A DNA stretch of 64,000 nucleotides from Billgrantia tianxiuensis (GCF_009834345.1 NZ_CP035042.1:3038001-3102000); one strand, 5' to 3'. Shown: positions 17,177 to 27,762, counted from the stretch's first letter. Numbers and translations: made by a program. Notes: generated by a model not told the origin, from the sequence alone.

Positions 17177-18700
17177 TCAGTCGTCGATGTCGTCGTCCTG
17201 ATTATGCATGCCCACCAGCGCGTGGGCCCCGGCACTCGATTGCTGCTTGGCGGCATCGTTGCGAGACGCCTCCAGCGCCGACAGGTAGCCAGCATCGATA
17301 TCGCCGGTCACGTAGCGACCGTCGAATACCGAGCAGTCGAAATGCTCGAATCCCGGGTTGACCTCGCGACAGGCGGCCTTCAGGTCTTCCAGGTCCTGGT
17401 AGAAGATGCGGTCGGCACCGATCAGCTCACCCACCTCGGCCTCGCTGCGGCCATGGGCGATCAGCTCGGCAGCCGCCGGCATATCGATACCGTAGACGTT
17501 AGGATAGCGCACCGGCGGCGCCGCCGAGGCGAAGTAGACCTTGTTGGCACCTGCCTCGCGGGCCATCTGGATGATCTGCTTGCAAGTGGTGCCACGCACG
17601 ATGGAGTCGTCCACCAGCAGCACGTTCTTGCCCTTGAACTCGATGCCGATGGCATTGAGTTTCTGGCGTACCGATTTCTTGCGCTGCGTCTGGCCCGGCA
17701 TGATAAAGGTACGGCCGATGTAACGATTCTTCATGAAACCTTCGCGATAGGTCACACCCAGGTGCTGGGCCAGCTCCAGCGCCGAGGTACGCGAGGTGTC
17801 CGGAATCGGGATCACCACGTCGATGTCGTGTTCCGGCCACTCGCTGCGAATGCGGTCGCCAAGCTTGCGCCCCATGTGCATGCGCGTGCCGTAGACGTAG
17901 GCACCGTCGAGGATCGAGTCGGGACGCGCCAGGTAGACGTGCTCGAAGATACACGGCGACAGCTGCGGCGCGTCGGCGCACTGCTGGGTGTGAAACTCGC
18001 CCTCCATGTCGACGAAGATCGCCTCGCCAGGGGCCAGGTCGCGATGCAGCTCGAAACCGCCTACGTCGAGCGCCACCGATTCCGAAGCGATCATCACCTC
18101 CTGTCCGTTGCCCTCGTCGCGGGTGCCGAATACCACTGGGCGGATACCGTTGGGGTCACGGAAAGCCACCAGGCCGACGCCGTTGATGATGGCCACCGCG
18201 GCGTAGCCGCCCCGACAGCGGCGATGCACGCGGCGTACTGCGTCGAAGATGTCGCCGGGAGAGAGATGCAGCCCCTGCTTGCCCAATTCATGGGCGAACA
18301 CGTTGAGCAGCACCTCGGAATCCGAACTGGTGTTGATATGCCGCAGGTCGGAAGAGAACAGCTCCTGCTTGAGCTGCTCGGAATTGGTCAGGTTGCCGTT
18401 GTGTGCCAGCGCGATGCCATAAGGGGAATTGACATAGAACGGCTGCGACTCCGCCTCGCTGGAAGATCCCGCAGTTGGATAGCGCACGTGACCAATGCCC
18501 AGGTTGCCCTGCAGTCGTGCCATGTGGCGCGTGTGGAACACATCGCGTACCAGGCCATTGCTCTTGCGCAGCAGAAAGCGCCCCTCGCTCCATGTCATCA
18601 TGCCAGCGGCGTCCTGGCCGCGATGCTGGAGCACCGTCAGGGCGTCATAGATCGCCTGGTTCACGGTCTGCTTGGCCAGAAGGCCGACGATACCGCACAT
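17177..18700 (-). CDS. purF: Amidophosphoribosyltransferase
   Basis: First committed step of purine synthesis: PRPP and glutamine give phosphoribosylamine. 507 residues. Begins MCGIVG, where Cys2 is the glutaminase nucleophile, followed by [10 protein letters not shown]. The C-terminal phosphoribosyltransferase half has the PRPP loop [13 protein letters not shown] and the flexible [10 protein letters not shown] region. The acidic C-terminal tail (DDDIDD) is unremarkable. Sits between cvpA and metZ, 56 bp after cvpA, the usual order in pseudomonads and relatives. Confidence 0.96.
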   Translation of the reverse strand: MCGIVGLLAKQTVNQAIYDALTVLQHRGQDAAGMMTWSEGRFLLRKSNGLVRDVFHTRHMARLQGNLGIGHVRYPTAGSSSEAESQPFYVNSPYGIALAHNGNLTNSEQLKQELFSSDLRHINTSSDSEVLLNVFAHELGKQGLHLSPGDIFDAVRRVHRRCRGGYAAVAIINGVGLVAFRDPNGIRPVVFGTRDEGNGQEVMIASESVALDVGGFELHRDLAPGEAIFVDMEGEFHTQQCADAPQLSPCIFEHVYLARPDSILDGAYVYGTRMHMGRKLGDRIRSEWPEHDIDVVIPIPDTSRTSALELAQHLGVTYREGFMKNRYIGRTFIMPGQTQRKKSVRQKLNAIGIEFKGKNVLLVDDSIVRGTTCKQIIQMAREAGANKVYFASAAPPVRYPNVYGIDMPAAAELIAHGRSEAEVGELIGADRIFYQDLEDLKAACREVNPGFEHFDCSVFDGRYVTGDIDAGYLSALEASRNDAAKQQSSAGAHALVGMHNQDDDIDD

Positions 18701-18756
18701 TCCACCTTACCTCGCTTACAGGGTGCCGACCGGGTCGGCAAAGGAAAATCCGTCGT

Positions 18757-19332
18757 TCACAGCGCGTCGTTGGCTGGCTCGGGCGGCTGCCCGTCACGAC
18801 GCTCGGGCAGCGAAATGTTCCGCCAGCCCTCGGTGGCCTCGGGCATACGCCCTTCCCAAGTTTCGAGCTGACTCACAGCCCAGTCACGCAGCTGCTCGAA
18901 AGTGGGCCGCAGCTCCGCATTCTGCCACGCCTGTAGCTGGGCCAGTGGTGTCAGGCTGATCAGAATGGTGGCTACTACCAGTATGGCCGCACCTCGGGCG
19001 ACTCCGAAACAGGCGCCGGCAACACGATTGAAGAAACCCATGCCGACCCACTCCACGGCGGCATGAACCATGCGAATGACGATACCGCAAAGCAGTACCA
19101 CGCCGAGGATCACCAGCACGAAAGCCAGCACCAGCCGGCCATCGGGGTTATCGATCAGACCGGACAGCAGCTCGGCCACCGGCTCGGCCAGCAGCCGGGC
19201 GGCCAGCAGCGCGATAATCCAAGCCGCCAGCCCCAGCCCTTCGCGGATCAGGCCGCGCATGAAGCCCGCCAGGGTCGAGACGGCCAGTACGGCAAGAAAA
19301 CCCCAGTCGATCCAGGTCAGCGTCATTGCCAT
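18757..19332 (-). CDS. cvpA: CvpA family inner-membrane protein
   Basis: Colicin V production protein homologue, about 191 residues with four hydrophobic helices in the first 130 (WGFLAVLAVSTLAGF, FVLVILGVVLLCGIVI and two more) and the characteristic GFMRGLIREG after helix one. The soluble C-terminal tail is acidic and Pro-rich. The start overlaps the stop of the SPOR gene by one base (TGATG), showing translational coupling; ATG 19326 is an alternative start. Almost always upstream of purF. Exact role unknown; loss affects envelope integrity in other bacteria. Confidence 0.9.
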   Translation of the reverse strand: MAMTLTWIDWGFLAVLAVSTLAGFMRGLIREGLGLAAWIIALLAARLLAEPVAELLSGLIDNPDGRLVLAFVLVILGVVLLCGIVIRMVHAAVEWVGMGFFNRVAGACFGVARGAAILVVATILISLTPLAQLQAWQNAELRPTFEQLRDWAVSQLETWEGRMPEATEGWRNISLPERRDGQPPEPANDAL

Positions 19333-20045
19333 CAATCTCTCACGCGAACCAGCAGCCCCTGCTGATTGATTCGTTCTTTCACCGCGTTCATGGCCCGCTC
19401 ACCGGCTTCCGAAGAGTCGAAGGGGCCGACATAGACCGTGGTCATGTTGTTGTCGCGTCGCCGGCTATAGGCAGGGAAGCCCTGCTCCTGAAGCCGCGCC
19501 AGCAATCGTTCGGCATTGCCCGCCTCACCGAAGCTGCCCACCTGAACGGCCCATTCGCCGCCGGGCGAAGCGCTCACGGTGGCTGTCTGGCGCTCAGGCT
19601 CGGGGCTGGGGGAAGCCGGCTGGTTGCTCTCCAGCCGCTCGGAGGCAGCTTGGGCCAGATCGGCGATCGGATCCTGGCGAGAGGTCTCGGCCGGCGCTGA
19701 AGACGGCTCCGAGGCGCTACTCGCCGTACCTTGCTGAACGGCTACGGCGGGGGCCGCCTCCACGCGGGTCGTTTCACCGGGATCGGGCTCGACGTCTTCA
19801 AGGGGCGGTTGCGGCTCCACCCGTGCGGGACTCGTCTCGGGAGTACGAATCTGCCCCAGGCTCTCCGGCGGCTGCGGGTCGGGCACGTTACGCCGCTCCA
19901 CCGGCACCGGTTGCTCGATGGTCAGCATCGGCTGGGGGCGCTCGTCGCGGGGCGCCGGCTCGTCGAACAGCATCGGCACGAAAATGACTGCCAGGGCGAT
20001 CAGGATGACGGCCCCACTGATTCGTTCGCGCATTCCGTACTTCAT
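19332..20045 (-). CDS. SPOR domain protein, DedD-like
   Basis: 237 residues with the DedD layout: short N-terminus, one membrane helix (ISGAVILIALAVIFVPMLFD), a long Pro/Glu/Ser-rich low-complexity periplasmic linker and a C-terminal SPOR domain (about 160-237, GGEWAVQVGSFGEAGNAERLL). SPOR domains bind denuded septal peptidoglycan, so it should localise to the division site. Start ATG 20045 overlaps the folC stop as ATGA and has GGAGG four bases upstream. Confidence 0.88.
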   Translation of the reverse strand: MKYGMRERISGAVILIALAVIFVPMLFDEPAPRDERPQPMLTIEQPVPVERRNVPDPQPPESLGQIRTPETSPARVEPQPPLEDVEPDPGETTRVEAAPAVAVQQGTASSASEPSSAPAETSRQDPIADLAQAASERLESNQPASPSPEPERQTATVSASPGGEWAVQVGSFGEAGNAERLLARLQEQGFPAYSRRRDNNMTTVYVGPFDSSEAGERAMNAVKERINQQGLLVRVRD

Positions 20046-21349
20046 TTGCCCTCCTGCCCCAGCCAGGCCGACTGCGCCTGCTTCCATGCCAGTATGGCCG
20101 CCACCATGAAGAAGGAGCCGCATACCAGCACGCGATCGTCCGGCGCCAGGCGCCCGGACAACCATTCGGCACCGGCTTCGGGTGACTCGGCCTGGTAAGC
20201 GACACGACCGCCTTGATCCTCGATGCGGCCCGCCAGGTCGGCAGCTGCACGCGCCCGCTCACCGGCCAGGGTCACCGCTACCCAGCCATCCGCCACCGTG
20301 GCCAGAGCCTCGATGACCCCATCCGCATCCTTGTCGGCCAGCATGCCAAGCAGCACCCAGGTGCGTCCACGGCATGGCTGCGTCGAGAGCCTCTCCGCAA
20401 GGTAGCCCGCCGCATGCGGGTTATGGCCCACGTCCAGGCACCACTGCCCCAGCCACTGCATGCGGCCAGGGACTCGCAACTCACGCAGAGCCAGCCGGCA
20501 GCTCACTTCATCGAGCGCTATGCCGGCCGCCGCCAGGGCCTGCAGTGCCGTTGCTGCATTGTCCAGCGGCAGCCCCGGGTCGGGCAAGTCTTCCAGGCTT
20601 GGCGAGGCGTCATCGTCAACGGTTCCCTGCCAGCGGAAGCGGTCTGGAGCGCCCGCTTGCCAGCGAAACTCCTGCCCCAGCGCCAGGATCGGAGCACCGC
20701 AAGCCTCGGCACACTGGCGTACGCTATCGGGAAGCTCACCGCTACCCAGGATGGCGGGGCTTCCGGCACGCATGATGCCGGCTTTCTCGCGACCAATTCC
20801 CGCAAGGTCGGTGCCAAGGAAGGCCGCGTGGTCGAGAGCAATGGTCGTGATCACGGCGACGTCGGCATCGATGACGTTGACCGCATCCAAGCGGCCACCC
20901 AGCCCCACTTCGAGCACGGCGAGTTCCGGCGAGTGACGGGCAATGGCCCACAGCGCCGCCAAGGTTCCAGCCTCGAAGTAGGTCAGGCTGACGGGCTCGT
21001 CGGCCAGGCGTGCGGCCTCAACGGCTTCGAAGCCGGCAATGAGCGTGGCATCGTCTGCCTCGGCACCGTCGAGACGCAGCCTTTCGTTGTAACGCAGCAG
21101 GTGCGGCGAGGTGTAGGCGGCCGTAGTCAAGCCGTGCGCCCTGGCCAACGCCTCGATCATGGCGACGGTCGAACCCTTGCCATTGGTCCCGGCGACCGTG
21201 ATCACCCGCGGCGCCAGGCGATTGGCCAGAAGCCCCATGCGGCGGGCCACCTCGGCCACCCTATCGAGGCCAAGGTCGATGCCCACCGGGTGGATCCGCT
21301 CCAGGTAATCAAGCCAGGCCTCCAGAGTACGAGACGGAATCGCAGCCAT
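20042..21349 (-). CDS. folC: Bifunctional folylpolyglutamate/dihydrofolate synthase
   Basis: Adds glutamate to dihydropteroate and to folates, using ATP. About 435 residues. Mur-ligase fold: P-loop ITVAGTNGKGSTVAMIE near the N-terminus, TSPHLLRYNERL, then the conserved LEVGLGGRLDAVN and the C-terminal-domain DVGHNPHA. ATG 21349 is preferred; TTG 21358 and GTG 21352 are also in frame and the ribosome site is weak. Lies just after the repaired accD stop at 21359, the accD-folC-SPOR-cvpA order of gammaproteobacteria. Confidence 0.94.
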   Translation of the reverse strand: MAAIPSRTLEAWLDYLERIHPVGIDLGLDRVAEVARRMGLLANRLAPRVITVAGTNGKGSTVAMIEALARAHGLTTAAYTSPHLLRYNERLRLDGAEADDATLIAGFEAVEAARLADEPVSLTYFEAGTLAALWAIARHSPELAVLEVGLGGRLDAVNVIDADVAVITTIALDHAAFLGTDLAGIGREKAGIMRAGSPAILGSGELPDSVRQCAEACGAPILALGQEFRWQAGAPDRFRWQGTVDDDASPSLEDLPDPGLPLDNAATALQALAAAGIALDEVSCRLALRELRVPGRMQWLGQWCLDVGHNPHAAGYLAERLSTQPCRGRTWVLLGMLADKDADGVIEALATVADGWVAVTLAGERARAAADLAGRIEDQGGRVAYQAESPEAGAEWLSGRLAPDDRVLVCGSFFMVAAILAWKQAQSAWLGQEGK

Positions 21350-21358
21350 CACGGGCAA

Positions 21359-22374
21359 TCAGCGCGCCGGGTCGCCACGATCGAGGTTCTCGGACGACGA
21401 AGTTTCCTCCGGCGTACCCGTCTCGGCCGCATCGATGTATTCGCCCTCTTCCGCCTCTGCGCGTTCGGCCTCGTCAACCAGGTCCGGCTCGAGAAGCATG
21501 TCCTCTTCGAGGCCGCTGGGGGCTGATGGGTCAGCTTGCGCAGTACGCCACCGAGGCGGTCACGCATTTCGCCACGATGAACGATCATGTCCACCGTGCC
21601 ATGCTCGAGCAGGAACTCGCTGCGCTGGAAGCCTTCGGGAAGCTTCTCCCGCACGGTCTGCTCGATGACGCGAGGGCCGGCGAAGCCGATCAGGGCATTG
21701 GGCTCGGCCACGTTGAGATCGCCGAGCATGGCCAGCGACGCCGAAACGCCACCGAACACTGGGTCGGTCAACACCGAGATGTAGGGTACGCCGGCCACGC
21801 GCAGGCGCTCCAGCGCCGCCGAGGTCTTGGCCATCTGCATCAGCGAGAACAGCGCCTCCTGCATCCGCGCCCCGCCCGAGGCGGAGAAGCAGACGAAGGG
21901 AATACGCTCCTCGAGCGCCAGGGTGGCCGCACGCACGAACTTCTCACCCACCACGGCGCCCATGGAGCCACCCATGAAGGTGAACTCGAAGGCCACCACG
22001 ACCACTGGCAGGCCGTCCAGCGTACCGCGCATGGCCACCAGGGCATCCTTCTCGCCGGTCTCCTTTTGAGCCGCGCCAAGGCGATCCTTGTACTTCTTCG
22101 AATCGCGGAACTTGAGGCGATCCACCGGCTCCAGGTCGGCCGAGATCTCCTCCCGCCCTTCCTTGTCGAGGAACCAGTCGAGCCGCTTGCGCGCCGTCAA
22201 CCGCAGGTGATGGTCACATTTGGGACAGACGTTGTGATGCTTCTCCAGTTCGGGCAGGTAGAGCACCGCCTCGCACTTCGGGCACTTGCGCCACAGGCCG
22301 TCGGGCACACTGGCCCGCCGGTCCTTGCGCTGAATCCGCCCCATGGAGGGAACAATCTTGTCGAGCCAGCTCAT
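21359..22374 (-). CDS. accD: Acetyl-CoA carboxylase carboxyltransferase beta, tail frameshifted as given
   Basis: Beta subunit of the carboxyltransferase that makes malonyl-CoA. Start [11 protein letters not shown] at 22374. A four-cysteine zinc finger (CPKC...CPKC, about residues 28-50) precedes the crotonase-like domain with [14 protein letters not shown] and the [11 protein letters not shown] oxyanion region. As printed, the frame after the GGGGG run at 21518-21522 turns into an arginine-rich tail. Adding one base gives the acidic tail [18 protein letters not shown] and a stop at 21359, 338 residues in all, as expected for this group. I treat the basic tail as a sequence artefact. Confidence 0.93.
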
Positions 22375-22456
22375 GTCAGAAAGACTTCCGTATGCTGTTG
22401 CGCCCGGCGGCACCGGGCGTCATGAGTCGAAATCGTGGGCAAGGATAGCCTCGTGG

Positions 22457-23272
22457 CTAGCGCGCCGGTAGCGCATCCAGAGCCTGGCGCATCTCACCGA
22501 GAATGGCCTTGAGCTCTCCGGCAATCGCTTCCGGTCGCTCGGCGTGCTCAGCGATGCGGTTGACCAGGGCACTGCCAACGATGACGCCGTCGGCAACCTT
22601 GCCGACCTCGGCGGCAGAGGCACCGTCGCGAATGCCGAAGCCGACGCACAGTGGCAGCTCAGTCAAGCCACGCAGCGGCGCCAGGTGCTCGGCCACATCC
22701 GCGGCATTCAGCGTGGCGGCACCGGTCACCCCCTTGAGCGCGACATAGTAGAGGTAGCCCTCGCCATGGGCGCATATTGTAGCGGCCCGTTCCTGCGATG
22801 TGGTAGGGGCGACCAGAAAGATCGAAGCCAGACCCTTCTGCTTGAGGATGGGGCCGAACTCGTCGGCCTCTTCGGGCGGCATGTCCACGGTCAGCACACC
22901 ATCGACGCCAGCGGCGGAGGCTTGCTCGGCAAAGGCTTCGAGACCGATGCGCTCGACAGGGTTGAGATATCCCATCAGCACGATCGGGGTCTGGTCGTCA
23001 CGCTGACGGAATTCGCGCACCATCTCGAACAAATGGGTGAGGCGTACGCCGTGCTTGAGCGCCCGCTCGCAGGCCTTCTGGATCACCGGGCCATCGGCCA
23101 TGGGATCGGAGAACGGCACCCCCAGTTCGATCACGTCGGCCCCCGCTTCCACCAGGGCGTGCATGAAGCCTACCGTGTAGCGCGGAGCCGGATCGCCAGC
23201 GGTGATGTAGGGAATCAGTGCGCGACGCCCCTGGGCCTTGAGCTCGGCGAAACGTTCATCGATTCGATTCAT
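22457..23272 (-). CDS. trpA: Tryptophan synthase alpha chain
   Basis: Splits indole-3-glycerol phosphate and channels indole to TrpB. 271 residues. Catalytic Glu in [15 protein letters not shown] and catalytic Asp in TVDMPPEE are both present, as are the phosphate-binding VGFGIRDG and GVIVGSALV loops. ATG 23272 has GGAG eight bases upstream inside the end of trpB; TTG 23278 would overlap the trpB stop. Only trpF, trpB and trpA are here, so the rest of the tryptophan pathway must be elsewhere, as is usual in pseudomonads. Confidence 0.96.
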   Translation of the reverse strand: MNRIDERFAELKAQGRRALIPYITAGDPAPRYTVGFMHALVEAGADVIELGVPFSDPMADGPVIQKACERALKHGVRLTHLFEMVREFRQRDDQTPIVLMGYLNPVERIGLEAFAEQASAAGVDGVLTVDMPPEEADEFGPILKQKGLASIFLVAPTTSQERAATICAHGEGYLYYVALKGVTGAATLNAADVAEHLAPLRGLTELPLCVGFGIRDGASAAEVGKVADGVIVGSALVNRIAEHAERPEAIAGELKAILGEMRQALDALPAR

Positions 23273-23274
23273 CG

Positions 23275-24489
23275 TCAAAACTCCAGGCCGTCGATCTTGG
23301 CGACCGTCATGATGTCCTTGTCGCCGCGGCCGGAGAGATTGACCACGATGTTCTGGTCAGGCCGCAGGGTCGGTGCCAGCACCTTGGCATGCGCCAGGGC
23401 ATGGGCCGATTCCAGCGCCGGCATGATGCCCTCCACCCGGGTCAGCTCGCGGAAAGCCTCAAGCACGGCGTCGTCGTTGGCCGCCACGTACTGCACCCGC
23501 CCCACGTCCTTCCACAGCGCATGCTCGGGCCCTACGCCGGGGTAGTCCAGGCCGGCCGAGATCGAGTGGGTATCCGCCACCTGGCCGCCCTCGTCGGACA
23601 TCAGATACGTGCGATTGCCATGCAGCACGCCACGCGGCGCATTGGAAGCCAGCGGTGCCGCATGGCGCCCGGTATCGACGCCGTCGCCGCCGGCCTCGAC
23701 ACCGTACATGGCGACGTCGTCATCCTCGACGAAGGGGTAGAACAGGCCCATGGCGTTGGAGCCGCCCCCCACACAGGCAATCAGCGCATCGGGCAGCTTG
23801 CCGAACTCTTCGAGCGACTGGCGGCGCGCCTCGCGGCCGACCACGGCGTTGAAGTCGCGTACCAGCATGGGATAGGGGTGAGGTCCGGCCACGGTGCCAA
23901 TGATGTAGAAGGTGTCGTCGACGTTGGTGACCCAGTCGCGCAGCGCCTCATTCATGGCATCCTTGAGCGTGCGGGTGCCGGACTCCACCGGGATCACGTT
24001 GGCCCCGAGCAGGCGCATGCGGTAGACGTTGAGCTTCTGGCGCTGCACGTCCTCGGCGCCCATGTAGACCTCGCACTTCAGTCCCAGGCGCGCCGCGACG
24101 GTGGCCGTTGCCACGCCGTGCTGGCCGGCGCCGGTCTCGGCGATTACTCGCGGCTTACCGCTCATCTTGGCCAGCAGCGCCTGACCGATGGTGTTGTTCA
24201 CCTTGTGCGCGCCGGTATGGTTGAGGTCTTCGCGCTTGAGCCAGATCTGTGCCCCGCCGAGCTGCTTCGACCATCGCTCCGCATGGTAGAGCGGAGAAGG
24301 ACGGCCCACGTAATGGGCCAGGTCATAGTCGAATTCGGCCTGGAAATCGGGATCTTCGCGAAGACGCAGGTAGGTCTTCTCCAGATCGTCCAGGGCGAAG
24401 CTCAGGGTCTCCGAGACGAACCGGCCGCCATAGGGGCCGAAGTGGCCGCGGGCGTCCGGCAGTCGGGTCAGGTCACTGAACTTGCTCAC
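23275..24489 (-). CDS. trpB: Tryptophan synthase beta chain
   Basis: PLP enzyme joining indole and serine to make tryptophan. 404 residues. PLP lysine in [16 protein letters not shown], cofactor phosphate loop GGGSNAMG, and the indole-channel GAGQHG motif are intact. GTG 24489 is chosen because GAGG is eight bases upstream; GTG 24498 is also possible. Adjoins trpA, so the alpha-beta complex is made from one transcript. Confidence 0.96.
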   Translation of the reverse strand: MSKFSDLTRLPDARGHFGPYGGRFVSETLSFALDDLEKTYLRLREDPDFQAEFDYDLAHYVGRPSPLYHAERWSKQLGGAQIWLKREDLNHTGAHKVNNTIGQALLAKMSGKPRVIAETGAGQHGVATATVAARLGLKCEVYMGAEDVQRQKLNVYRMRLLGANVIPVESGTRTLKDAMNEALRDWVTNVDDTFYIIGTVAGPHPYPMLVRDFNAVVGREARRQSLEEFGKLPDALIACVGGGSNAMGLFYPFVEDDDVAMYGVEAGGDGVDTGRHAAPLASNAPRGVLHGNRTYLMSDEGGQVADTHSISAGLDYPGVGPEHALWKDVGRVQYVAANDDAVLEAFRELTRVEGIMPALESAHALAHAKVLAPTLRPDQNIVVNLSGRGDKDIMTVAKIDGLEF

Positions 24490-24552
24490 TAAAGACACCT
24501 CATAGGGTCGCCATAAGGGACAGGGATTGGGTCGGGCTTGGGCAAAAGACGA

Positions 24553-25206
24553 TCATGCCAGGCGCTTGCGATCCGCCTCGGCCACCGCCGCGGCGAATGC
24601 CGATAGCAGGCGGGGATCCTTGCAGCCGGGCTCGGCCTCCACACCACCGGAAACGTCCACCGCAAAGGGGCGCACGCACTCGATGGCGTTGGCGACATTG
24701 TCCGCCGTCAGCCCACCCGCGAGAATAACAGGTTTTTCAAGACTTGCGGGGATTCGCGACCAGTCGAAGGTCTCGCCGGTACCGCCCGGCATCCCCGGGC
24801 GATAGGCATCCAGCAGCAGCGCCTGGGCGCCGTCATAGGCCGCGGCGGCGGCATGCAGATCGAGATCGTCGCGCATGCGCAGCGCCTTGATCCAGGGCCG
24901 GCCAAAGCCGGCACAGAACGCCGGCGTCTCGTCGCCGTGGAACTGCAGCAGATCGAGGTAAACGGCACTGCGTGCGATGAGTTCGGCGTCCTGATCGACG
25001 AACAACCCCACCCGGGTGACGAAAGCCGGCACCTGGGCTGCCAATGCGGCGAGACGCGCCTCGTCGACGCAGCGCTTGCTGCCCGGCCACAGCACGAACC
25101 CCAACGCATCGGCACCGGCAGCTACGGCATCGGCCACATCCCGTTCGCGGGTCAGACCACAGAATTTAATGCGGGTACGGCATCCCACGGCTTGTACGTC
25201 AATCAT
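24553..25206 (-). CDS. trpF: Phosphoribosylanthranilate isomerase
   Basis: Amadori rearrangement step of tryptophan synthesis. 217 residues, TIM barrel. Catalytic Cys in KFCGLT and catalytic Asp in LLLDAY are present, with the phosphate sites [10 protein letters not shown] and [10 protein letters not shown] 25206 has AAGGA five bases upstream; ATG 25212 is the alternative. It normally follows truA; here a lasso gene set has been placed between them, and the kinase-like gene ends only 12 bases upstream, so trpF is probably also transcribed from that insert. Confidence 0.95.
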   Translation of the reverse strand: MIDVQAVGCRTRIKFCGLTRERDVADAVAAGADALGFVLWPGSKRCVDEARLAALAAQVPAFVTRVGLFVDQDAELIARSAVYLDLLQFHGDETPAFCAGFGRPWIKALRMRDDLDLHAAAAAYDGAQALLLDAYRPGMPGGTGETFDWSRIPASLEKPVILAGGLTADNVANAIECVRPFAVDVSGGVEAEPGCKDPRLLSAFAAAVAEADRKRLA

Positions 25207-25218
25207 GCCCATCCTTGC

Positions 25219-26240
25219 TCAACCTGCCTGTCGTTCGCCGGCCGGCGCCCCACCGAGATCGGCGAGCACCGCGCGGTGCACCTCGGGGAGATACTGGTAG
25301 CCGCTAGGATAACACAGACGCTTGACCGCCACGGCCCGCGCAATGGCCGCGAGACGATGGAAGCGTGCTCGTGTCATGTCCGCTTGCGCAGTGCCGCCCT
25401 GCCCTCCCGCGGTCCCACACCCCTCCAGTTCCTCGGCCAGGAAGGAGTGACGCACGAGCTGGATCAGCGCTTCGCCCGGACCGAGCGGCTCCAGGCGTAT
25501 CGCCGTGTCGTCCCCGGTGACGACACGGCGCTCCAGCAGGTAGATCCTCGCCACGGGCAGTGACTCCCAGGCGATGTCCCCCACTCTCTCGGCCGGCACA
25601 CTAAGCTTCAGGAAGGAAGGATGGACCGGCTCGAAACCCTCGGCGGTGCCGACGAAGCGCTGCGCCTGCTCCGGGGTCAACTTCAGTTGCGGAAAGGCAT
25701 GCCGACAGGTTACCCACGCATCATCCGGCTCCAGCGCCGCGATATCGTCAGCGAGGAGGTGAAACCCGGCCGCGACCAGGGAGGCCACCAGGGTGCTCTT
25801 GCCGCCGGCGCGATCCGCCGCGAACAGCATCGCCTGACCATCATGGGCCACTGCCCCGGCATGCAGAGCGCTCACGCCGGTCAGCTCGAGGTAATAGGAG
25901 AGGACGTCCCCGAGCAGATAGAGATCGACCATGAAGCCAGCTCCGCCGTCCTGCAGCCGGCAGTCGATCCGCCCGGGAGCGACTAGGAATTCCGCTACCC
26001 GGGGAAAGCGCATCAGGCTGCCGCCGGTCACGGCATATATCTCCAGATCAGGTTCCCCGAACCGGTTCCTGGCCGGACTCAAATAGAGAGCATCCCGGCT
26101 CGAGGGTGTGGGCCACGCCTTCTCCAGCTCACAATGAAAGGTCAGGTCGCACTCCGCCGTGGCGGGTGCGGCACTCAGGGGAAGCGAAAACGATGCGTCG
26201 TTTCCATGCAGAGCCCAAAGACCCGGTATCGGTATGCCAC
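25219..26240 (-). CDS. HPr-kinase-like protein of the lasso locus, frameshifted as given
   Basis: Likely serine-kinase-like tailoring enzyme. The C-terminal 287 residues contain a Walker A loop of HPr-kinase type (RAGGKSTLVASL, about residue 145) and a following DDIAAL acidic motif. The N-terminus VAYRYRVFGLCMET is in another frame from GTG 26240; restoring one base at the GGGG run 26178-26181 joins them into 340 residues. HPr-kinase homologues in other lasso clusters (paeninodin type) phosphorylate a serine of the lasso peptide. The precursor here has serines at 39, 49 and 52 but none at the C-terminus, so the target is open. Starts 37 bases after the phosphoribosyltransferase-RRE gene. Confidence 0.7.
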
Positions 26241-26277
26241 GTTCCCTGCCCCCGTTGCCGACTCAGCGCCGGACGAT

Positions 26278-27542
26278 TCATTGTCGGACCAGGACACCAA
26301 TGTCCTCGAGTTCCACCACCAACGAGGCCAGGTCCTGTCGCAGCGCCTCCGGCGCTACGGCATAGTCCTCCAGCAGCACCGAGATGGCACCTTCCCGACT
26401 GCCGGTTTTCAGCAGCGCTCGCCACATGTCCGCCGCCGTCGGATCGAGCTGGAAACAGGGAGCGGACTCCGCGGCCGCCTCCGGGAAGTGTGCCACCGCG
26501 ATCGATTCCCCGATCGGTACCCACAGCACGCGATCGGCGGACCTGAGGGGGCCAGACTCCGCCGCCTGCAACGCGATCCCCGCCAGTGCCTCTCCCTCCG
26601 CCAGGCCAGCCGACTCCGCCCGCAGCTGCGCGGCCTGGACACGACGCTTGAGGCACAGCGACGGCGGCCAGGCGTTCCAGCCGGCTTCGAAGCGCCCCGT
26701 TCCCGCATCCCAGTACTTGGTCTCGGGCTCGCACCAGGCGAAGGCCACGTACTCGGCGATCCCGCACCAGTAGGCATCCCCGCCGATCCGCTCCCGGCGC
26801 TCCCTGAGCCAACGGGGATAGGCCTCGCCGAACCATTCAGGCGCGACATCCCTGAGGTCTTCGGCATTGAGGCAGGCCAGGACCCTGGACTCGACCCGCT
26901 CGATGGCTCGACACAGCTCCCGAGGGGCAAACAGCGGACAGAAGATGACGGCCGGGGTATCACAGCGCTGGAGAAACTGCTGGAAGCGCACCCCGGACAG
27001 GGCACAGTCGTCCACCACTACCCAGGGCTGCGACTCCCCGCGCTCGGCCATCCCGGGCACGCCGATCCGATCGGGGCGCAAGTCGAGTAAGTAGGAGAGC
27101 ATACCGAGCACGATCCAGCCTCCGCGGGGGATGGCGGTATAACGAAAGTGCGACAGGGCGTCCTCGCCGAAGCGCGCCCGGAGGACCGTAGCGAGACGCT
27201 CCACCGCCTGCTCCGCGGCGGGGTAATCGATATAGCGATGATGCTCGAGCATCTCATGGAGTTGGACAGCCAGATCCGCCAGCAGGGCCTGCTGCTCCCC
27301 GAGAAATGGCCGAAGGCCGCGACCATAGGCTCGGGCCAGGCTCGCGCCACGAGCCTGGCCCCCTTCATTCTGACCCACAGGGGGTTGGCTTGAATTCCCT
27401 CGCCCAGCGCCCGCAAGGCCGACTCGCGGTCGGGCTGCTGGGTAAAGGCAAGAAGCGGCTCGATGGCCTCCCGGCCATCGAGCAGCAGGACGGCATCGAT
27501 GCCCCTGTCCACGTTTTCCCTGTCCACGTTTTCTCTGTCCAC
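26278..27542 (-). CDS. Phosphoribosyltransferase-like / PqqD (RRE) fusion, frameshifted as given
   Basis: Restoring one base at the CCCC run 27297-27300 gives 421 residues from GTG 27542. Residues about 80-270 resemble a type I phosphoribosyltransferase, with a PRPP-loop-like PWVVVDDCALSG at about 173-182. The last 85 residues are a PqqD-like fold, the RiPP recognition element that binds leader peptides (TAADMWRALL, then VVELEDIGVLV). I infer a tailoring enzyme brought to the lasso precursor by its own RRE and perhaps using PRPP or a nucleotide substrate. I know of no characterised enzyme with this fusion. The N-terminus repeats VDREN. Lies 37 bases after the precursor gene. Confidence 0.6.
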
Positions 27543-27548
27543 GGGTCG
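27504..27548 (-). repeat. Three 15-bp units at the start of the fusion gene
   Basis: Plus-strand unit CCTGTCCACGTTTTC twice, then TCTGTCCACGGGTCG. Encodes VDREN-VDREN-VDRG and offers three in-frame GTG start codons, so the true start could be any of them. Confidence 0.75.
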
Positions 27549-27579
27549 AGACAGTGCGATGCCAGCCCCTTACCAGGGC

Positions 27580-27762
27580 CTACCTGTTGTGCCCGGGCGG
27601 GTTGCGGCTGCCGTTCGAATGCGGTGCATTCCCCGGGAATACATCCGACCCCGGCCTGGTTAGGCCCACCAGCGTGAGATCGGCGACAGTTCCCCAGCGT
27701 GTCAATTGGGGCTTGCGATATTCACGCCGAACATCGCTCTTTCTTTCCTGGGTATTGTCCAT
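27580..27762 (-). CDS. Lasso peptide precursor
   Basis: 60 residues from ATG 27762, with GGAGG nine bases upstream. The leader has the recognition pattern YxxPxLxxxGxxxxLT (Y15, P18, L20, G24, L29, T30) bound by B1/RRE proteins of lasso systems. The core begins at V32 (Thr30 then at the usual -2 place; ring to Asp40, position 9) or at G33 (ring to Asp40, position 8): GLTRPGSDVFPGN. The tail beyond the ring is about 20 residues, long for a lasso peptide, and ends NPPGHNR. Lies between the cyclase gene and the fusion gene on the same strand. The 220 bp before it is AT-rich and probably carries its own promoter. Confidence 0.82.
   Translation of the reverse strand: MDNTQERKSDVRREYRKPQLTRWGTVADLTLVGLTRPGSDVFPGNAPHSNGSRNPPGHNR

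Noticed and set aside
21359..21520. Arginine-rich basic tail of AccD as a new domain
   Set aside because: Produced by a one-base loss in a G run; the other frame gives the expected acidic tail and a stop at 21359.
27018..27378. Alternative start (GTG 27542 frame versus a start at 27378) as two separate genes
   Set aside because: Codon third-position GC favours the upstream frame, and one added C joins both into a single frame.
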